64,000 nucleotides of DNA. Origin: Glandiceps talaboti (taxonomy: Eukaryota; Hemichordata; Enteropneusta; Spengelidae). Positions 11,615 to 29,346 of the stretch are shown here, piece by piece; the stretch's first letter is position 1, and each line of letters begins with the position of its first letter. The translations under genes were made by a program, and so were the position numbers. The stretch lies in NCBI RefSeq assembly GCF_964340395.1, contig NC_135549.1, forward strand, positions 11,043,342 through 11,107,341. Direction: 5' to 3'. Under the pieces are notes generated by a model. That model was not told where the DNA came from. It worked only from the letters and a program-made list of their open reading frames with translations, and ran no database searches.

Positions 11615-14600
11615 ATGAAAATACAAACCATGTCGTCCATGTACCCTGTTTCTCTAGGGGATAACCTTGGTCAATCTGAAAAGCGACGCGAGTCGGATAC
11701 AGTTAGCAGCCTGTATGAAGACATTGATTTAAACGATAATGAAAACCCATCGTCTTCTTTAAAAGACGCCAATAACATCAATTCGCATATCTTCGTCATA
11801 TCGAGTGCAGGCGACAGTACTACAAAAACTGGTATGGATGAGAAAAAGAAGAAGAAGCCGTTAGCATGGTGTAAATATATCGTTGATAGACCCAAAACTG
11901 CTTTCGGTAAGTATTGCCAACCTTATTACAACAAGCCGGAAGAAGACATGCATGTCTATGGTACCTAAGTTTGTATTCAATTCACTATGTGTTCCTGTAC
12001 CAGCACCTTACCACAGATGTGCTCATTTACAATACCATTGATGTGTTGGTTTTAGATTTAAAGTAGTTTTTTTCGACTTTTTCTGTTGGCGCGTTACTTT
12101 ACTCGACTCCTTAGTCCTAGTTGATATTCATTTTGATTGCTAAAGTTTATCGAATATTAACACACCTTACTTTTACTATAATAGCCCCGAATAGAAAAAT
12201 CAATAACAGTCCAAAATATCATTGCAAGTCGATGATGGTGAAGGAGCTTATCGTTCAACTACTGCAATAGTTATATAACTACAAATCAAGAAAAGAAATA
12301 TATGTATTATAGTAATATTTGAATGCGATGATAGTTTAACTTATAGTCCCCTTACCTGTTTCATTTAGTGTTAGTAAACTCATTTAAGGGTATATTCCCT
12401 TGAATGATTTGTTCACTTGCAAAGATGGTATTTACATAAAGGACAAGAAGTAGTGTTGCTATAGTTGTCTACTTTATACAGGGTTTACTTGTGGCATTGC
12501 AGTTACCATGGATTTCCACTTCGATGACGAATTCGTTGCAATGTTTAAGTCTGTATGCTTGTTCTCGGAATGAAATAAATAACATCACACCACCTGTTGC
12601 ATATCGTCGTTAAGAACATGCCTCTCTGACGGCGCCATCTAACATTTTTCGTAACTTACGTCGACGGAAAAAACATGAGCTCTGACTTGCGAGAATGCCT
12701 GTTGCCATGAAATTTGTACAGTACACCAGACACTGAAAAAACATTAATGTATTAAACAACCAATCGAGCAAATGATGGAGACTTAGTTGTCACAATTATA
12801 TCTCGAAATTTCGCCTTTGTTTAGGGTGGAATTGGAATGGCCTCCATAGTTTTAGAATTTTATTTTGCAATTGTCTTCTTTTGTTGAATAATAAGGTCAG
12901 GATGCTTTAATGTGTAACTTTATTCTCTGTCGAATGAGCTGACGTCACGATGCTCATTGCAAGTAACTCTTGTGTAAATCTCCACTGACGTCACATCATC
13001 ACTAGCCAATGGCAGCATTTAAATATCACTCACACAGTGGATGATCGGGTCAAAATTAAATGTGCCAGTACAATTTACATAGCCAAATGTACAACTACAA
13101 GAAGAGAAAAAAGGCGCTCAATCACATATCAAAGTACACGGTACCGAGAATTATCCAGATTGCCCCACATTTTGAATAATTCATGATGCTATCTAAATCT
13201 ATTGATTCCTGCAGGTTTAACAATCTTTGTTGTCTTCTATTTCATGTATTTGTCATCTACGCTCGCTGCAGGGCAAGTTATTTAGATTTGTACCTGTTTA
13301 ACCTTTCACATAGTGCCGTAGAAATCCATTCTACTTTAAAGTGAGCACACTGTCGACCAATGACATTGCACACATAACACATGACCCAACAAGTTACCTA
13401 GCGTAATAGAAAAATATGTGACTTATCTCCAAGTTGACGTTACAGCATGTTGTTTGTCCCTTCCCGGACCCGTAGATATATTAACCCAAAGTTTATCCAA
13501 GAAATATTTAAAAGGAGGCGTGATTGTATATCATATGATGTATCCATATATGAATTCTCGTAAATTTTTTTTACATATACATAAATTAGATACAAATAAA
13601 GAAGAACAAGAGTTGATGGATCATTGGTGACGATGGATTCCCTTGGAGACCGATGACGCTACGACTCTTGATTTGATCGCTTTGACAGAGTTTGACCACG
13701 CAGCTACTAATTATCCGATAACTCTGTTTTGTTTTAATTAATATACAAATAATATTTTGATTTGTATGTTGCTCGATACATTCTTGCTGAGTGTTATGTT
13801 GTTCACTTAAAATTGTACTGAGGTAACGGTTTATTCAAGAGGCGGTGGCTCATTAGCTCGGTTACTGTCATGTCCTTCACTATGGTACCTCTATAGTGTC
13901 TGTACAGCTTACGTACTCCATTTGTTTAGAGTGGTGTAACTCTTTATGAAATCAGACCTTAAAACCTACCAAGATGAACGTGTGCCTAGGAAGTGCGTTG
14001 ACCTCAAATAATGATTCTAATTATATTCCTTCTAGCTTTTGTGAGGTGCCAAGAATTGTATACATTCACTTTGACGAGCCAACAACGGATTACTGTTATT
14101 ATGTAACACACTATATAGAATCAACAACATGCGTCATTTAATTGCCAAAACTTTTTTCTTCTTCGGGTGGCTATGTTTGCAAAAGTATGCTGCAGACAAT
14201 GGAAACTCTTGGGAGTCAATCAATTTTAATAGAATTTATCTTATTTACGCCATCTTGACCATACAATGGGGCGTATTTATCCCCTTTCATTTTGACGACA
14301 GACGGCTGTTGTTATAGAACAATGATAAAAAAAAAGTAGCCAAACAGAAAAAGAAATGAAAATTATGAAGGAATCTGAGAATCCTAAATTAAACGACCAA
14401 AACGGAAAGATCGACAAACTTTCATTCCCTCGCCGCCATCTTACTCTGTTGTAGACATACAATGTACATGTATATTAAAAAAAAATTAGAGTGAAGTATA
14501 AATGCAACACAAACACATTCAAAATTTTTGATTGATAAAGTTCTTGGTAACTATGGCAAAAAGCATGTGTAGTACAAATACCATTCTTACCGAGGGGATG

Positions 14601-17600
14601 GGTTCGAGAGTGAAACTGATAGTTTTAGGGGTCGAACATCACTTGGAAACACCTCAACTGCGTTGTATTTCTGTGTTTTTATTCCCAAAATAGTTACGAG
14701 CCAGTCTTAATCGTAAACGTATAAAACGAATTGAATTTTTTTTTTTTTAATTTTCAATTACGGCGTAATTATTTTGATGTACATTAAAGATTTCTTACTG
14801 AAAACGTTATCAACGTCATGTTGTTACTGTCATCTTTTAATTAATTATAATAATATGTATATTTTTTCTCTTCCAATTTCAGCCGTGACGCTTAGCTGTA
14901 CTTTGTTCCTGCCTGTGTTGACGTTGGTACTCGTGTTATCAGGACATGACGTATTCCCGGCAGTACTTTCGTATCTACCCCTACAATTACAAGACAGTGA
15001 TCAATGGCTTCGAGGTCTGGCTTGGCAAACACGGAATGAAGGCTTCTTGAAGTATGAACACAACGTGGAAAGTTTACAGGGCACCAGTGAACGGACGCAA
15101 CTACACAATGCCATATACACTATCTATGAAAAAGAAGATGGGAATGTCTTGAGTAAAAAGAATCTCCAAGCAATACAAGATTTAGAAGATGAGCTTGTTA
15201 GTAAACCAAACTATACCGATTATTGTCAGTTAGATGCCCATGGCGAATGTTTGAAACCAATTTCTTTAGTTCGTTACTTTGACGGTACATATGCTGCCTT
15301 GAGTCCAATATTTAATGACCCGACTTTTGACAATATTCCAGCAGTACTTGAAGCCGCGAATTCGTTTCCGCCACTGAAAGGTGGTTTGCAGTTCCACCTA
15401 GGCAAGGACATTAGTATAGATGCAATCTCAAAAGTCGCCGAATCTTCGATAACTCGATCTATCATACCACTGAGTGTATCACTGGGAAACCGCTCAGAAT
15501 GGAAACAAAATAAGAAGACACAGTCTGATTTCATCGTAGATACCTACTACTCTCGGCTTATGGATCTTCATGACGACCATTACAAAGGCTTGGGCATTTA
15601 TTTCTTCAGTCAGCCGTTGTGGGAGAATGCTGTTGATAAACAAGTTATCTCGGATCTTGTCCTGGTGGTTGGTAGTTGTGTCTTCATATTTGGTTTCATC
15701 TGGTTTCAAACTAAGTCGTTATGGATCACCGTCTTTGCAGTACTAGGCATCATGGCGTCATTCCTCAGTGCAAACTTCATCTACCGCTATATCCTGGACT
15801 TTCGCTTCTTTGGAATTTTTCATATTTTGTCTCTCTTCATAATACTGGGAATCGGTGCCGATGACGTGTTTGTCTTCATGGATACCTGGACATCAACTGG
15901 ATTCGACTCGTATTCTGGACTAGAATATCGACTATCTGATGTTTACAGACGTGCTTCGGGTACCATGTTGGTAACATCTCTAACGACGGCCGTGGCATTC
16001 TTCGTCAATGGATTTTCTCCACTTTTGGCGGTCAAAACGTTCGGAATCTTTGCAGGGATTCTAGTTATTGTCAATTATCTGACCGTTATTGTGTTTTTCC
16101 CAACTGTCGTCATCATTTACCATACCTCGTGGCGTCACTGTGTTTGGTGTTGCTGGCTTCCGTTCGTCAAGAGCCGGACTGGGAGTACCGACAAGTTAAA
16201 CCAACCAAAAGAAAGGAAGAACAAAGTGGTGCGATTCTTTAAAGGTCCATACTTTCGATTCGTTACTCACAAGGCTTACCGCTGGATAATAGTACTCGTT
16301 TTCGTTGCCATAGTAACAGTCTTCACCTATTTTGCGAGAAAGCTTGGACCTGACGAAGAAGCGGTGAGACAATTGTTTTCAATGTTTCAATTTTGAACAC
16401 CATTTGCCCCCTCCAAGTTTACTATGTGGCACGTTACCCATTGTTAAATTTGTTACGATAATACAGGTGGTATGAGTTGTAGATACTGAAGTACGTGTCA
16501 TGTGATTGACTACAGCCATTTCTACACCCATGGCTCCTCAAATCATCGAGAACGGACCAAAGCATTTTACCAACGTGGAAGATTTCATACTTCGATAGAA
16601 ACAGTTCAAAGACCGAAACGATGTTTAATTATTGATACAGCAAAACTGACATTTTATAGCCCAAACAGTGTCAATATAATTATACTGTAGTCAGTTTTGT
16701 TTTTCTTTCTCACTTTTATTGCTACCAAAAGCTAAAGAATATCAGCTATCATTTGTTTTTTAGTGGGATTTTGTCATTATAATCCCATATTTTCATTTTC
16801 ATAATAACAGGTGAAGATTTTTAAAGATGGCAACAACTTTGTTGAGTTCAACGACAAAAGTAGTAAAGCCTTCGTACCAAGTGAATCTGATGAAACTACG
16901 GTGTATATCGTGTGGGGTATGGAGAACCAAGACTTGTCATCGTGTCACCATACAGACTACGAATGTACCGGACAAACAATATGGGACGATAGTTTTGATC
17001 TTAACCCTACTCCAAGTCAAAAAGCAATTAAGGTTTGTACGTTTTACTCATTATTTCAAACTTTTGGAGGTACGCTGTCGAAAATGTCCAGGTTTCGTTA
17101 ACGTTCCTTAGTTTAATTTTTCCACCCATAAAACTTACACATGTAATGAGCTACTGACAGAATTCAAAAGAAGTTATTGTAATTAGGAAAAATATGGCGT
17201 ATAAGAATTGTCTTTTTTACAATGGATGCAGTGAAGAGTTTTTTCTCGACCCATCGTGTACGAAGTTGTTTCAGATCTCATACCATGTTTACATTGTAAA
17301 AATAAATTTTCTTTTTAATTTCAGGATTTTTGCTACAAATTACAAAACTTGACAGAAAGAGAAATTGCCGATCTACACATTAAACGTGACATTGTGACGG
17401 GAGAGCTTAAAATAAATTGTTTCATTGACAATATGTATGGCTTCTATCAGGTATGTCAAGTTTACTAATACAGTACTTCAGTCCGGGCCACAGTGAAAAA
17501 TATATAACGATTTCGTGAAAAGATTTCAAGGATAACTTAAAGTAATGATTTCACGCGACAAGTAAACCGAAATGACAAATACTGTCATAACAATTATAAA

Positions 17601-20600
17601 GCATGTGTGCGAAGCACCACACTACTTATTCTTTTTATTACAACTTTGTTTATGAACTTGATCTGGCATTGGTTATGACCTGGTGATAGAGTATTCTGTG
17701 CACTACTTCAGACTTCTATAGTACAGGGATGTGACATTTGGTGTAGCAGTAAATATGCCAAAATTCCAAATATGACATTTCTGGATCGTAACAGTAGTAA
17801 TGTTGAGATGTGATATTTTAATGTCCGTAGTAACTTTAGACCTAATAATCCCAAGTGTATAGCTGATATGATATTGATATGACGTACGTGTGTACACATT
17901 TTATCCCATCTAGAACTTGAACTTGACCAACTATCCAAATGGGACTGATGTAAGTATGCCTATTGGTGAAATAGAGATGCACAGTGTAATGAACGCCAAT
18001 CCTGATATATTTGACACTTCCCACTTACACGATACTTTCTATCGCTACTTTGAGACTGGCCTTGGATATTGGTTAACAATGGGTTATACTGGCAAGGCCA
18101 ATACTGATTACGAGGAGTACAGACATCTGCTTGGAGAAGAGCTGGATAAATGGGATTCCACGTATACGGTACCAGGCACAGGTACGTTTACATTAACGAA
18201 TGTCTAAAATACTTGACATATGACTTGCACTATTGTGCACAGATGCTGGGCGTAGATCTCAAATAATTCAGCTATATGCGAGTATACCCTTGTTTTTTTC
18301 AAACACTGGTAACCCAATGATGATAGGGATGGGGTACCTAAATGACCGAAGTATAACAGACAACAGCCTATTGGCCAATCTACGGTACCATTCATTCATT
18401 CATTCATTCATTCATTCATTCATTCATTCATTCATTCATTCACTCACTCACTCACTCACTCACTCACTCACTCACTCACTCACTCACTCACTCACTCACT
18501 CACTCACTCATTCATTCATTCATTCATTCATTCATTCATTCATTCATTCACACACCCCCTTGTTCTCGTTCTCTTACTTTAACCACTCATTGCATTTTTC
18601 AGATATTTACGGAACTCGTATGAAGTATGCTGCAATTACTGTAAAGACGTCACTGTCATTTGGCTCCGTTGGTTACGATAGCGGTATGAAAATCTTGAAT
18701 GCTTGGGAAACATTTGTTGACAACGAGGTAAACATTTTTTTAGAAGAAGTGTACTAAAAATAGTCACGATCATTTTTTTTTATTAAAGGTACATTCCTCG
18801 AATTTTCTTAGTTAATGTACTTTTACGGGTTCGTATAATGGTTCATGTTAATTATAATATATAGAGCTATGTGTTTTTCCATATATAGAACATGCACATG
18901 TGTGGATGGCTGATTGATACAGTAGCGAACAATCATACCATGTCAATTTGTCGTATCAAGCATCTGTAGAGAATATTTGGATGTGCATTATCAATCGTCC
19001 CTTCACACATTTATGTATTGTTTTATAGCATGACTGTGCTCGTGATTTGTATTTTGCAACCGTTCGTCAATGACGATAAAAGTTCGTTTTTGTTGATTTT
19101 TAGATGTTAAAGATGCCTTCTTCCGTTTCTAATGGATTTCAGTGCACTTGTGACGTCACTAACCTATGGCACTGGATAGAAGTACAGAAGGTAACACCAA
19201 TTGCAATTTGCTATCATGTTTTATCTGTTCTAATGTTGTTGTAGTATTTGCACTGCAATTGTCATATCCTGCCAACTCATCTATATTCATCAAGGTTAAA
19301 CCATTGTTCAGGTACTATGACTTGCTGTCATGATGCTCGAACGGTTAAAATGGCATCGGCTTGGAATCTGCAGGTTGTAGGTTCAAGCCCAGTTACCGCC
19401 GTTTGTTTATGATTGCTAAAGTCCTTGGGTAAGATTTGAACCAGACGGTACCATGCGCTTACCGAGGATCGGAGGCAATGAATTGTATTCTCCCAACGGA
19501 TCGGGATTGGGCCGTTGTGCCGCTATAGATCCGTGCCAGGGGTAATATTTTTAAAGAGCCTTGAGTAGAGTGTGGGAAATCACTAATATAAAAAGTAACA
19601 TTATTATTAATTACTACTACTACTTGTTTCTTCATAGTCATACTTGCCTCCAACATCATAGCATGCTAACTTTCAAAACTTACTGAATGAATTCAATTGT
19701 TTTGCAGACCCTGGCTGATTCTGCTGTCAAAGGTATTATACTAGGGATAACCCTGGCATTTCCCGTTCTCGTCATAGCAACACAGAATGTAATCATTGGT
19801 ACCATGGCAACGGTGTCAATTGGCCTAACAACCGTGTGTGTTATTGGTATGATCCCAATGTTAGGATGGAAGTTAGGGGTAAGTGACATATTAGTATTAC
19901 AACCATCTATAGAAGTTTTTTATCATTCATCGCAGAAGATATTACTACTGGCAATTTGCCCGCCATATTACCTTTTCCAAGATACTGTCACTGTAATACA
20001 GACTGTGGTTATATACAACTATATATAAAATGCTAACAACCCTTCGAAGAATTCATATGCCAAATATATATAGGACATGCATATGTTCTAACAGTTGACG
20101 ATGTCACATTTTATGCTCAGAGACTAAACTCTTTACACCCAAAGTTTGACTTTCATACATGGAGTTTAAGATTAATCCTCTTTGTACATTTTGTAGTTGC
20201 TGGAATCCCTTAATCTATCACTCATCGTTGGTTTAGCCGTCGATTACGTTGTACATCTTGCTGAGGGATACCACCTTTCTCAAAAGGAAGACCGCCTTGG
20301 AAGATTACATGATATGCTGGAACACGTCGGGGTATCTGTGGTCTCGGGTGCCGCTACTACTCTTGGGGCATCTCTTTTCATGTTGTTTGCTCAGATTTTA
20401 TTAGCCATGCAGTTTGGTATATTTATGTTTTGTACTATAGGCTTTTCTCTGTTATTTTCCATGGGTTTATTTACAACGATTCTTGGTATCATGGGTCCAC
20501 AGGGCGACACTGGTTCTCTACTTGTTATTTACCGCAGTGTGTATTACTGTATAATAGGTAGGAAGAAGAATGATGTTGACTGTGGCACTTGTGATGGTAC

Positions 20601-20754
20601 AGGTTTCCACCAACCAACGCACTTCAAAACGTGTGCCCTCGCTTTTGATTCTTTTGGAAGCAAAGCAAACATTTCAATAGAAAAATCCCCCTCTAGTACT
20701 TTACAGTTTTCTTCGATGTGTGGTAGTAAAGTAAATTCTCAAATGGGAACATAG
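11615..20754 (+). CDS. Dispatched-like / patched-domain RND transporter
   Basis: Proposed exons: 11615-11906, 14883-16363, 16811-17032, 17325-17450, 17914-18181, 18603-18727, 19104-19190, 19708-19878 and 20197-20754. They give 1109 codons with consistent phases. An ATG at 11630 in better initiation context is an alternative start. TM1 is near residues 99-120. The first ectodomain follows, then a sterol-sensing-like five-TM block (about 350-540) containing GIGADDVFVFMDTW near residue 420. The second ectodomain is cysteine-containing, and a second TM block carries GLAVDYVVHLAEGY near residue 935. GADD and GxAVDY are the paired TM4/TM10 charged motifs of the RND superfamily, as in Dispatched and Patched, where they take part in cation-coupled sterol or lipid movement. 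GADDxFVxxDxW favours Dispatched over Patched or NPC1. Substrate and Hedgehog involvement cannot be inferred, since animals often have several divergent members. Confidence 0.88.
11907..14882. other. First intron of Dispatched-like gene
   Basis: A 3-kb intron without an identified exon, transposon terminus or RNA gene. Short open frames at 13418-13630 and 14129-14317 show no recognisable motif. Confidence 0.6.
18392..18550. repeat. (ATTC)n(ACTC)n(ATTC)n microsatellite
   Basis: Tetranucleotide repeat in three blocks inside the Dispatched-like gene, between the exons ending at 18181 and starting at 18603. It contains no stop codon in any frame, so it creates a spurious open frame through both sides. 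Confidence 0.95.
19311..19615 (+). mobile_element. tRNA-derived SINE
   Basis: A tRNA-like head contains an A-box-like stretch (near 'ctcgaacggttaaaatggca') and a clear B box GGTTCAAGCCC at about 19380. A body including 'tccttgggtaagatttgaa' follows. A pre-tail 'aaagagccttgag' leads to an ATT-rich 3' end (about 19595-19615). Order and spacing fit a tRNA-SINE inserted in a Dispatched-like intron. The family name is not assigned. Confidence 0.75.
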
Positions 20755-20945
20755 AGGACTACACACTCAGATCTATGTGCATATATATTTTAAAAGACTT
20801 GTTTGTGGTCTTTGAACATCAATGCAACTTGACAGATATTTACATTGCAACAACACTGAAGCAGTAATTTTAGAAGCATTGTAATATAATATATGATTGC
20901 AATAGAAATCATAGATTTTATTGGATTATATCAGCAGGAGGTCAT

Positions 20946-21430
20946 GATACCCCCTGTGACAGCACAGCACATCGCACTCATGTGACATCACGGCACAGCA
21001 CAGCACAGCACAGCACAGCAGAGCACAACACATCACAACACAGCACAACACATTACAACCCGTGATAACACAAGACAGATTAGCCCATCGCACCAACAGC
21101 ATGCACAGTACACCAACGTACATCACACCCCTGCGACAACACATTACACCATAGCACATCACATCCCTGTGACAACACGACAAAAAACATACACGTCACA
21201 CCACTGTGACAGCACAGCGCATCAAACTGTTGCGACGTCACAGCACACCGTAGGACACCACACCTCATGATAGCCCAGCACACCATAGTAAACCACATCA
21301 CATAATACTTCACATCCCTGAGACAACACAGAATACCATAGCACATCACATTCTTTTGACGGCACAGCACAGCACACCATAGAACAGCACGTCACGTCAC
21401 AAAACATGCACCACAATACCACTACATACC
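20946..21430. repeat. Degenerate CACAG/CATCACA-rich minisatellite
   Basis: Irregular short units built from 'cacagcac', 'catcacatccctgtgacaac' and 'caccatag' continue for about 480 bp. Long open frames on the minus strand here are composition artefacts rich in Cys and Val. Confidence 0.8.
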
Positions 21431-21577
21431 ACCACAAGCACTACACGTAATCATGCACCTGGATGGAATATAATTTAGCAAAATGGTTAATTCTCCATTT
21501 TCCGATTGTGAACTTTTACGTTGGCCTGGCATCACTAGTATGAAACCCAGGATAACACTTTGCCCTGTACAGAGCAC

Positions 21578-21653
<76 letters not shown>

Positions 21654-21662
21654 ACACACACA
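21578..21662. repeat. (CA)n microsatellite
   Basis: A long CA dinucleotide run with only a few interruptions, intergenic. Confidence 0.95.
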
Positions 21663-23655
21663 CTATTGATGCATCAATAGATAATACAACATGAGATATA
21701 GAGATGCAAAATGGTATTTCCTATTTCGTTAATTTCGATCTTAGACTGTACAACATCTATGGTTATACTGTAAATATGTTTAAAGCAATGTTATCGATAT
21801 TGTATCAAAGCGTCATTTAACTAGTGATGTATATAGTGACAACACTTGTCATAGAACCAATTTAATTACACAAGTCATAGCTTTAGCATAGACGTGCATG
21901 CTAGGAATACTGTCATTACACGTGTTTTATGTTTGTTGAACGTTTCTAGAATTAATTTCGATTTGTGCTGTGTGATAATTCATTGATCGTGTTTGTTATT
22001 TTGAATATTTTCTACATTCTTACAAACTCCTGTTGAATATAATGTCGTTAATATCGACGCCAGCTCAGGGGGAAGCGGATGGGGGATAGGCGTGGGGTTG
22101 GTTAGAGTATAACCGTAGAATGGGAGCCTTTTACACTTTTGAAACTTTTGTACTGAAAAGATTTGTAAACAAAATCCGTCCTTAGATTATAATGAGTCCT
22201 AAAAATGATAAGGGAAAATTAAAAAAACAAGGAATGAAATCTCAATTAGTAAGTACACAATGAAAAATTCAAAACAAAACAAAACTAACGAACAGCCGAC
22301 AAACAAGCAAATTAACACAATAAGTTAGTTAGAATTACTTCAGACTAGGTGTGGCACCATGTGTGGAAATGATAAGGGACCGGACAGAATTTACGGCAGG
22401 GGGGGGGCCTGGGGAGAAATTATCTCTGACTTGTTTTTTTTCCTGGCCCCCCCATCCACTGTGACCAAAATTTCACAGCCCCCCCTTTCAAAAGTATAAA
22501 AATTTCATGGCCCCCCCCAAAAAAAAAGGGGGAAAAAAAGAAAAAAAGTGCACAATATCCTGCCCCCTACAATAACTAAAAAGAGTACAATTTTTTTTGT
22601 TACTGTAGCACAACTGTAATATTTCTTTTGGTACTACTATTATGTTACTATTTCAGCCCAAACAACTTAGTGGTTGTTGAGGAAGTTTTTTAGAAAACAA
22701 AACAAAATAAAACATTTTGACCATACATGTAATCATACACATGTGGTATAATCTTGTTTATTTCCCAACTAGACACCATAAGTAGTCATCACTTAATACC
22801 AAGGCATGTGATGTGGTGGTTTTAACTGTCATTCACTGATACATACACAGAAACACAGACACAGAGTAAACACACATTCACATGCGTGATTTGTGAAAAA
22901 CTGTAGTGGGGACATTTGTGGGGAGTATCTAAGGACATCACATCACCTACATAGTGTATTCAAATATCTATTTATACTCATAACACAATAACTATCTAAT
23001 GTCAGACATTTGTGATGTCATGAAGTGCTAGCAAACTAAGGATTTTATGCACACTGAGGTCTGACAAATATAGCTTTCACTTTCCTACACCAAATGCATT
23101 ACCAATACACAAGTAAATGTAAGACATTTGTGAATTCATGAAAGTGCAAAGAAATTCAGAATGTTGTGGAATACTTAGATGTAATCAATATGCTTTGAGT
23201 TCCAAAACCATACATATTTAAACCTATAGTGTCAGGCATTTGTGACTTCATGATGGGGACAGCAAATTCAGAATTGTATTCAATACACTGCACAGTGATC
23301 AGATGAGTATATACGGCCAGAAGGCAACTACCAAAGTTAGTGCAAAGTCACTGATGAAAAAACACTTAACACCACGCAGACATCTAAATGCTTTACAATA
23401 TTTAGTACAGATAGATGCATTTGATGATGCTGAGGAGGGAAATAGTTTAATTTCACTGGTTTTAGATAGAAAGAAAGACAAGTCTTGCCTCACATCTTTG
23501 AGTGAAACTCAAGAATAGTGTTAAGGAAAGAAATAAAACACCTATCTAAATTAATCTGGCCAGACGTTTTTGTATTTACATTTTTCACCAAAAGGTCACT
23601 TTTTAATCACATAAATTACAGGTCCTATGCTAGTATATTACCATATATATATATA

Positions 23656-23783
23656 TATAACTCGGTGAGTATCAATCTGCTAAGACAGTGCTCTATACCG
23701 CAGTGGCAGAGCGTAATAGTTTTGGTAGTACTGGAACTACCAAGAAAGTCACAACCAAGAAAGAGTTCCAGTACTACCAAAAC

Positions 23784-23869
<86 letters not shown>

Positions 23870-23885
23870 TATATATATATATATA
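23656..23885. mobile_element. Fragment of hammerhead-family repeat with fold-back arm (copy C)
   Basis: 23656-23735 matches the body of copy A (9649-9742) closely but lacks the ribozyme. It is followed at 23753-23785 by an inverted partial copy: the 22-nt stretch around 'agttccagtactaccaaaac' is the exact reverse complement of 23714-23735. A (TA)n tract fills about 23786-23885. It is nested in the Harbinger-like element. Confidence 0.7.
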
Positions 23886-23939
23886 CATATGTATCCTTGA
23901 TGGTAATTACACACTGAACCTGTTTCCACAGTGCTAAAA

Positions 23940-24020
23940 TGTATGTATGTATGTATGTATGTATGTATGTATGTATGTATGTATGTATGTATGTATGTAT
24001 GTATACATATGTGTGTGTGT

Positions 24021-24058
<38 letters not shown>
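23940..24058. repeat. (GTAT)n then (GT)n microsatellite
   Basis: Tandem tetranucleotide GTAT followed by dinucleotide GT, inside the Harbinger-like element. Confidence 0.95.
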
Positions 24059-24061
<3 letters not shown>

Positions 24062-24532
24062 CAACTTGGAGTATATAAGAGTAATTCAGGGTGTATCAAA
24101 TTAATCTTGAGTAGTGTTTTTATGCTTCACTAAATTAGGTACATACAAACGTACACACTTCCATTTTAATACATAAATGAAAGTGTAGACATTCAATATT
24201 AAAGGCGATATCAAGTGCTATCTCATGCAATGCTAAATATTCTAACATATTAATTTTTTTCAATGACAAAATATTTCGCGGCCCCCCTTTCAAACCATGA
24301 GAATTTTCATGGCCCCCCCTTCAAGCCTCCCATTTATTTCATGGCCCCCCCAATTTCTCCCCAGGCCCCCCCTCTGCCGTAAATTCTGTCCGGTCCCTAA
24401 GGTAACTAACTATGTACTAGAATATCGTAACGGAAAGGAAGATTATTACTAGAATTACTACATCTGTGCAATAAAAATTATCCATTGTGGAAAGTAAATG
24501 TTACGTTGCTTTGATTGTTATTAATTGTGTAT

Positions 24533-24905
<373 letters not shown>

Positions 24906-25344
24906 GTGTTTGTGTGTTTGTGTATGTATCATATAGTTCATGTATTTTAGGCTGTCGACCCTCGATATCAGTATGCGATTAATATATAGTAGTGTTGCGC
25001 CGGATCGGAGTTTAGATAAAACGTACAAAAAAGGCGCGAGCGACTATCGACAGTCTAGTATTTTACAGAATTTTAGGAGACACTAAGTTACAAATGTAAT
25101 TTGACTATTTTTGCTGGAAAATTGATTAAACTACAAAGATGGTGGAAACCCCATTTTCTTCGGTTGCGTCAATAAATATAAATCAAATAAGACAATAAAC
25201 TGACCCATAAAAGATTATGCAGTCACATACTGTAGGTCAACAGTGCGTCTGACATCATGCGCTATAAAAAGAAGTCATGGGTCATTGAGGGCAAAAGGAA
25301 GTGTTGCGAACCACTGACATATACAACGTTGTACATTGTGCAAA

Positions 25345-28694
<3,350 letters not shown>

Positions 28695-29275
28695 AATGAA
28701 GATGTTCAAAAGTTCACAAGAGATTAAGATACATAAGGAATATTAATATATTTCACTATTCATTTATGGAATCGTGTTTGTACAATGTATATTTGTCATT
28801 GATGGCTATTGTCGGGGTAGCCACCGATCAAAATTAAGGGATGATGTGGTCTGTAAGATATATATATTATCAGTATTTATCTCAATCTATGAACACAACA
28901 GCTGGCAAGTGTTCTAGAAAGTCCAGAAAAAAATCTTTACATGTAACTTGTCTACGTGTTTCAGCATTCGTTCGTTTTTGTATTTTATTCATTTCTGATT
29001 TTTGGTGACCACGTGCCTGAACGTTTTTGTAATCTGATTTGAAAACAGTGATCATGTCTATGTAAAAGGTAATTATTCATGCACGTATGGTAACTTTCTC
29101 ATGAAAGCAATTGAGAGATAGTTTATATTTTACTTTTTATTACTTTGATCCCATTTGTAAGTTTTGAGTTATGACAAATTTTTGTACTTTTGTGTATTCA
29201 TATTTTCTTCAACGGGCCTGGATCCTTTTTTGTATATAGAATACAAATGTAAGACTGATTCAAATAATAAATGAA

Positions 29276-29346
<71 letters not shown>

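Larger units (their letters stand above)
20755..22372. other. Region downstream of Dispatched-like gene, mostly low complexity
   Basis: After the stop codon comes a probable 3' UTR, a CACAG/CATCAC-rich degenerate minisatellite (20946-21430) and a (CA)n tract (21578-21662). No gene is seen. Confidence 0.6.
22376..24397. mobile_element. Non-autonomous PIF/Harbinger-like DNA transposon (2022 bp)
   Basis: Terminal inverted repeats of about 46 bp start GGGACCGGACAGAATTTACG at the left (22376) and, in reverse complement, at the right (ending 24397). They have only a few differences. TAA lies outside both ends (22373-22375 and 24398-24400), matching the TWA 3-bp target duplication of Harbinger elements. 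The subterminal regions hold several copies of 'catggccccccc' in inverted orientation. No transposase ORF is visible. A fragment of the hammerhead-family repeat is nested inside at 23656-23785. The superfamily call is inferred from the duplication and the GGG start. Confidence 0.75.

Noticed and set aside
20926-21437. Cys-rich minus-strand ORFs resembling a small secreted cysteine-rich protein
   Set aside because: Composition of a degenerate CACAG repeat; no signal peptide and no stable cysteine spacing.
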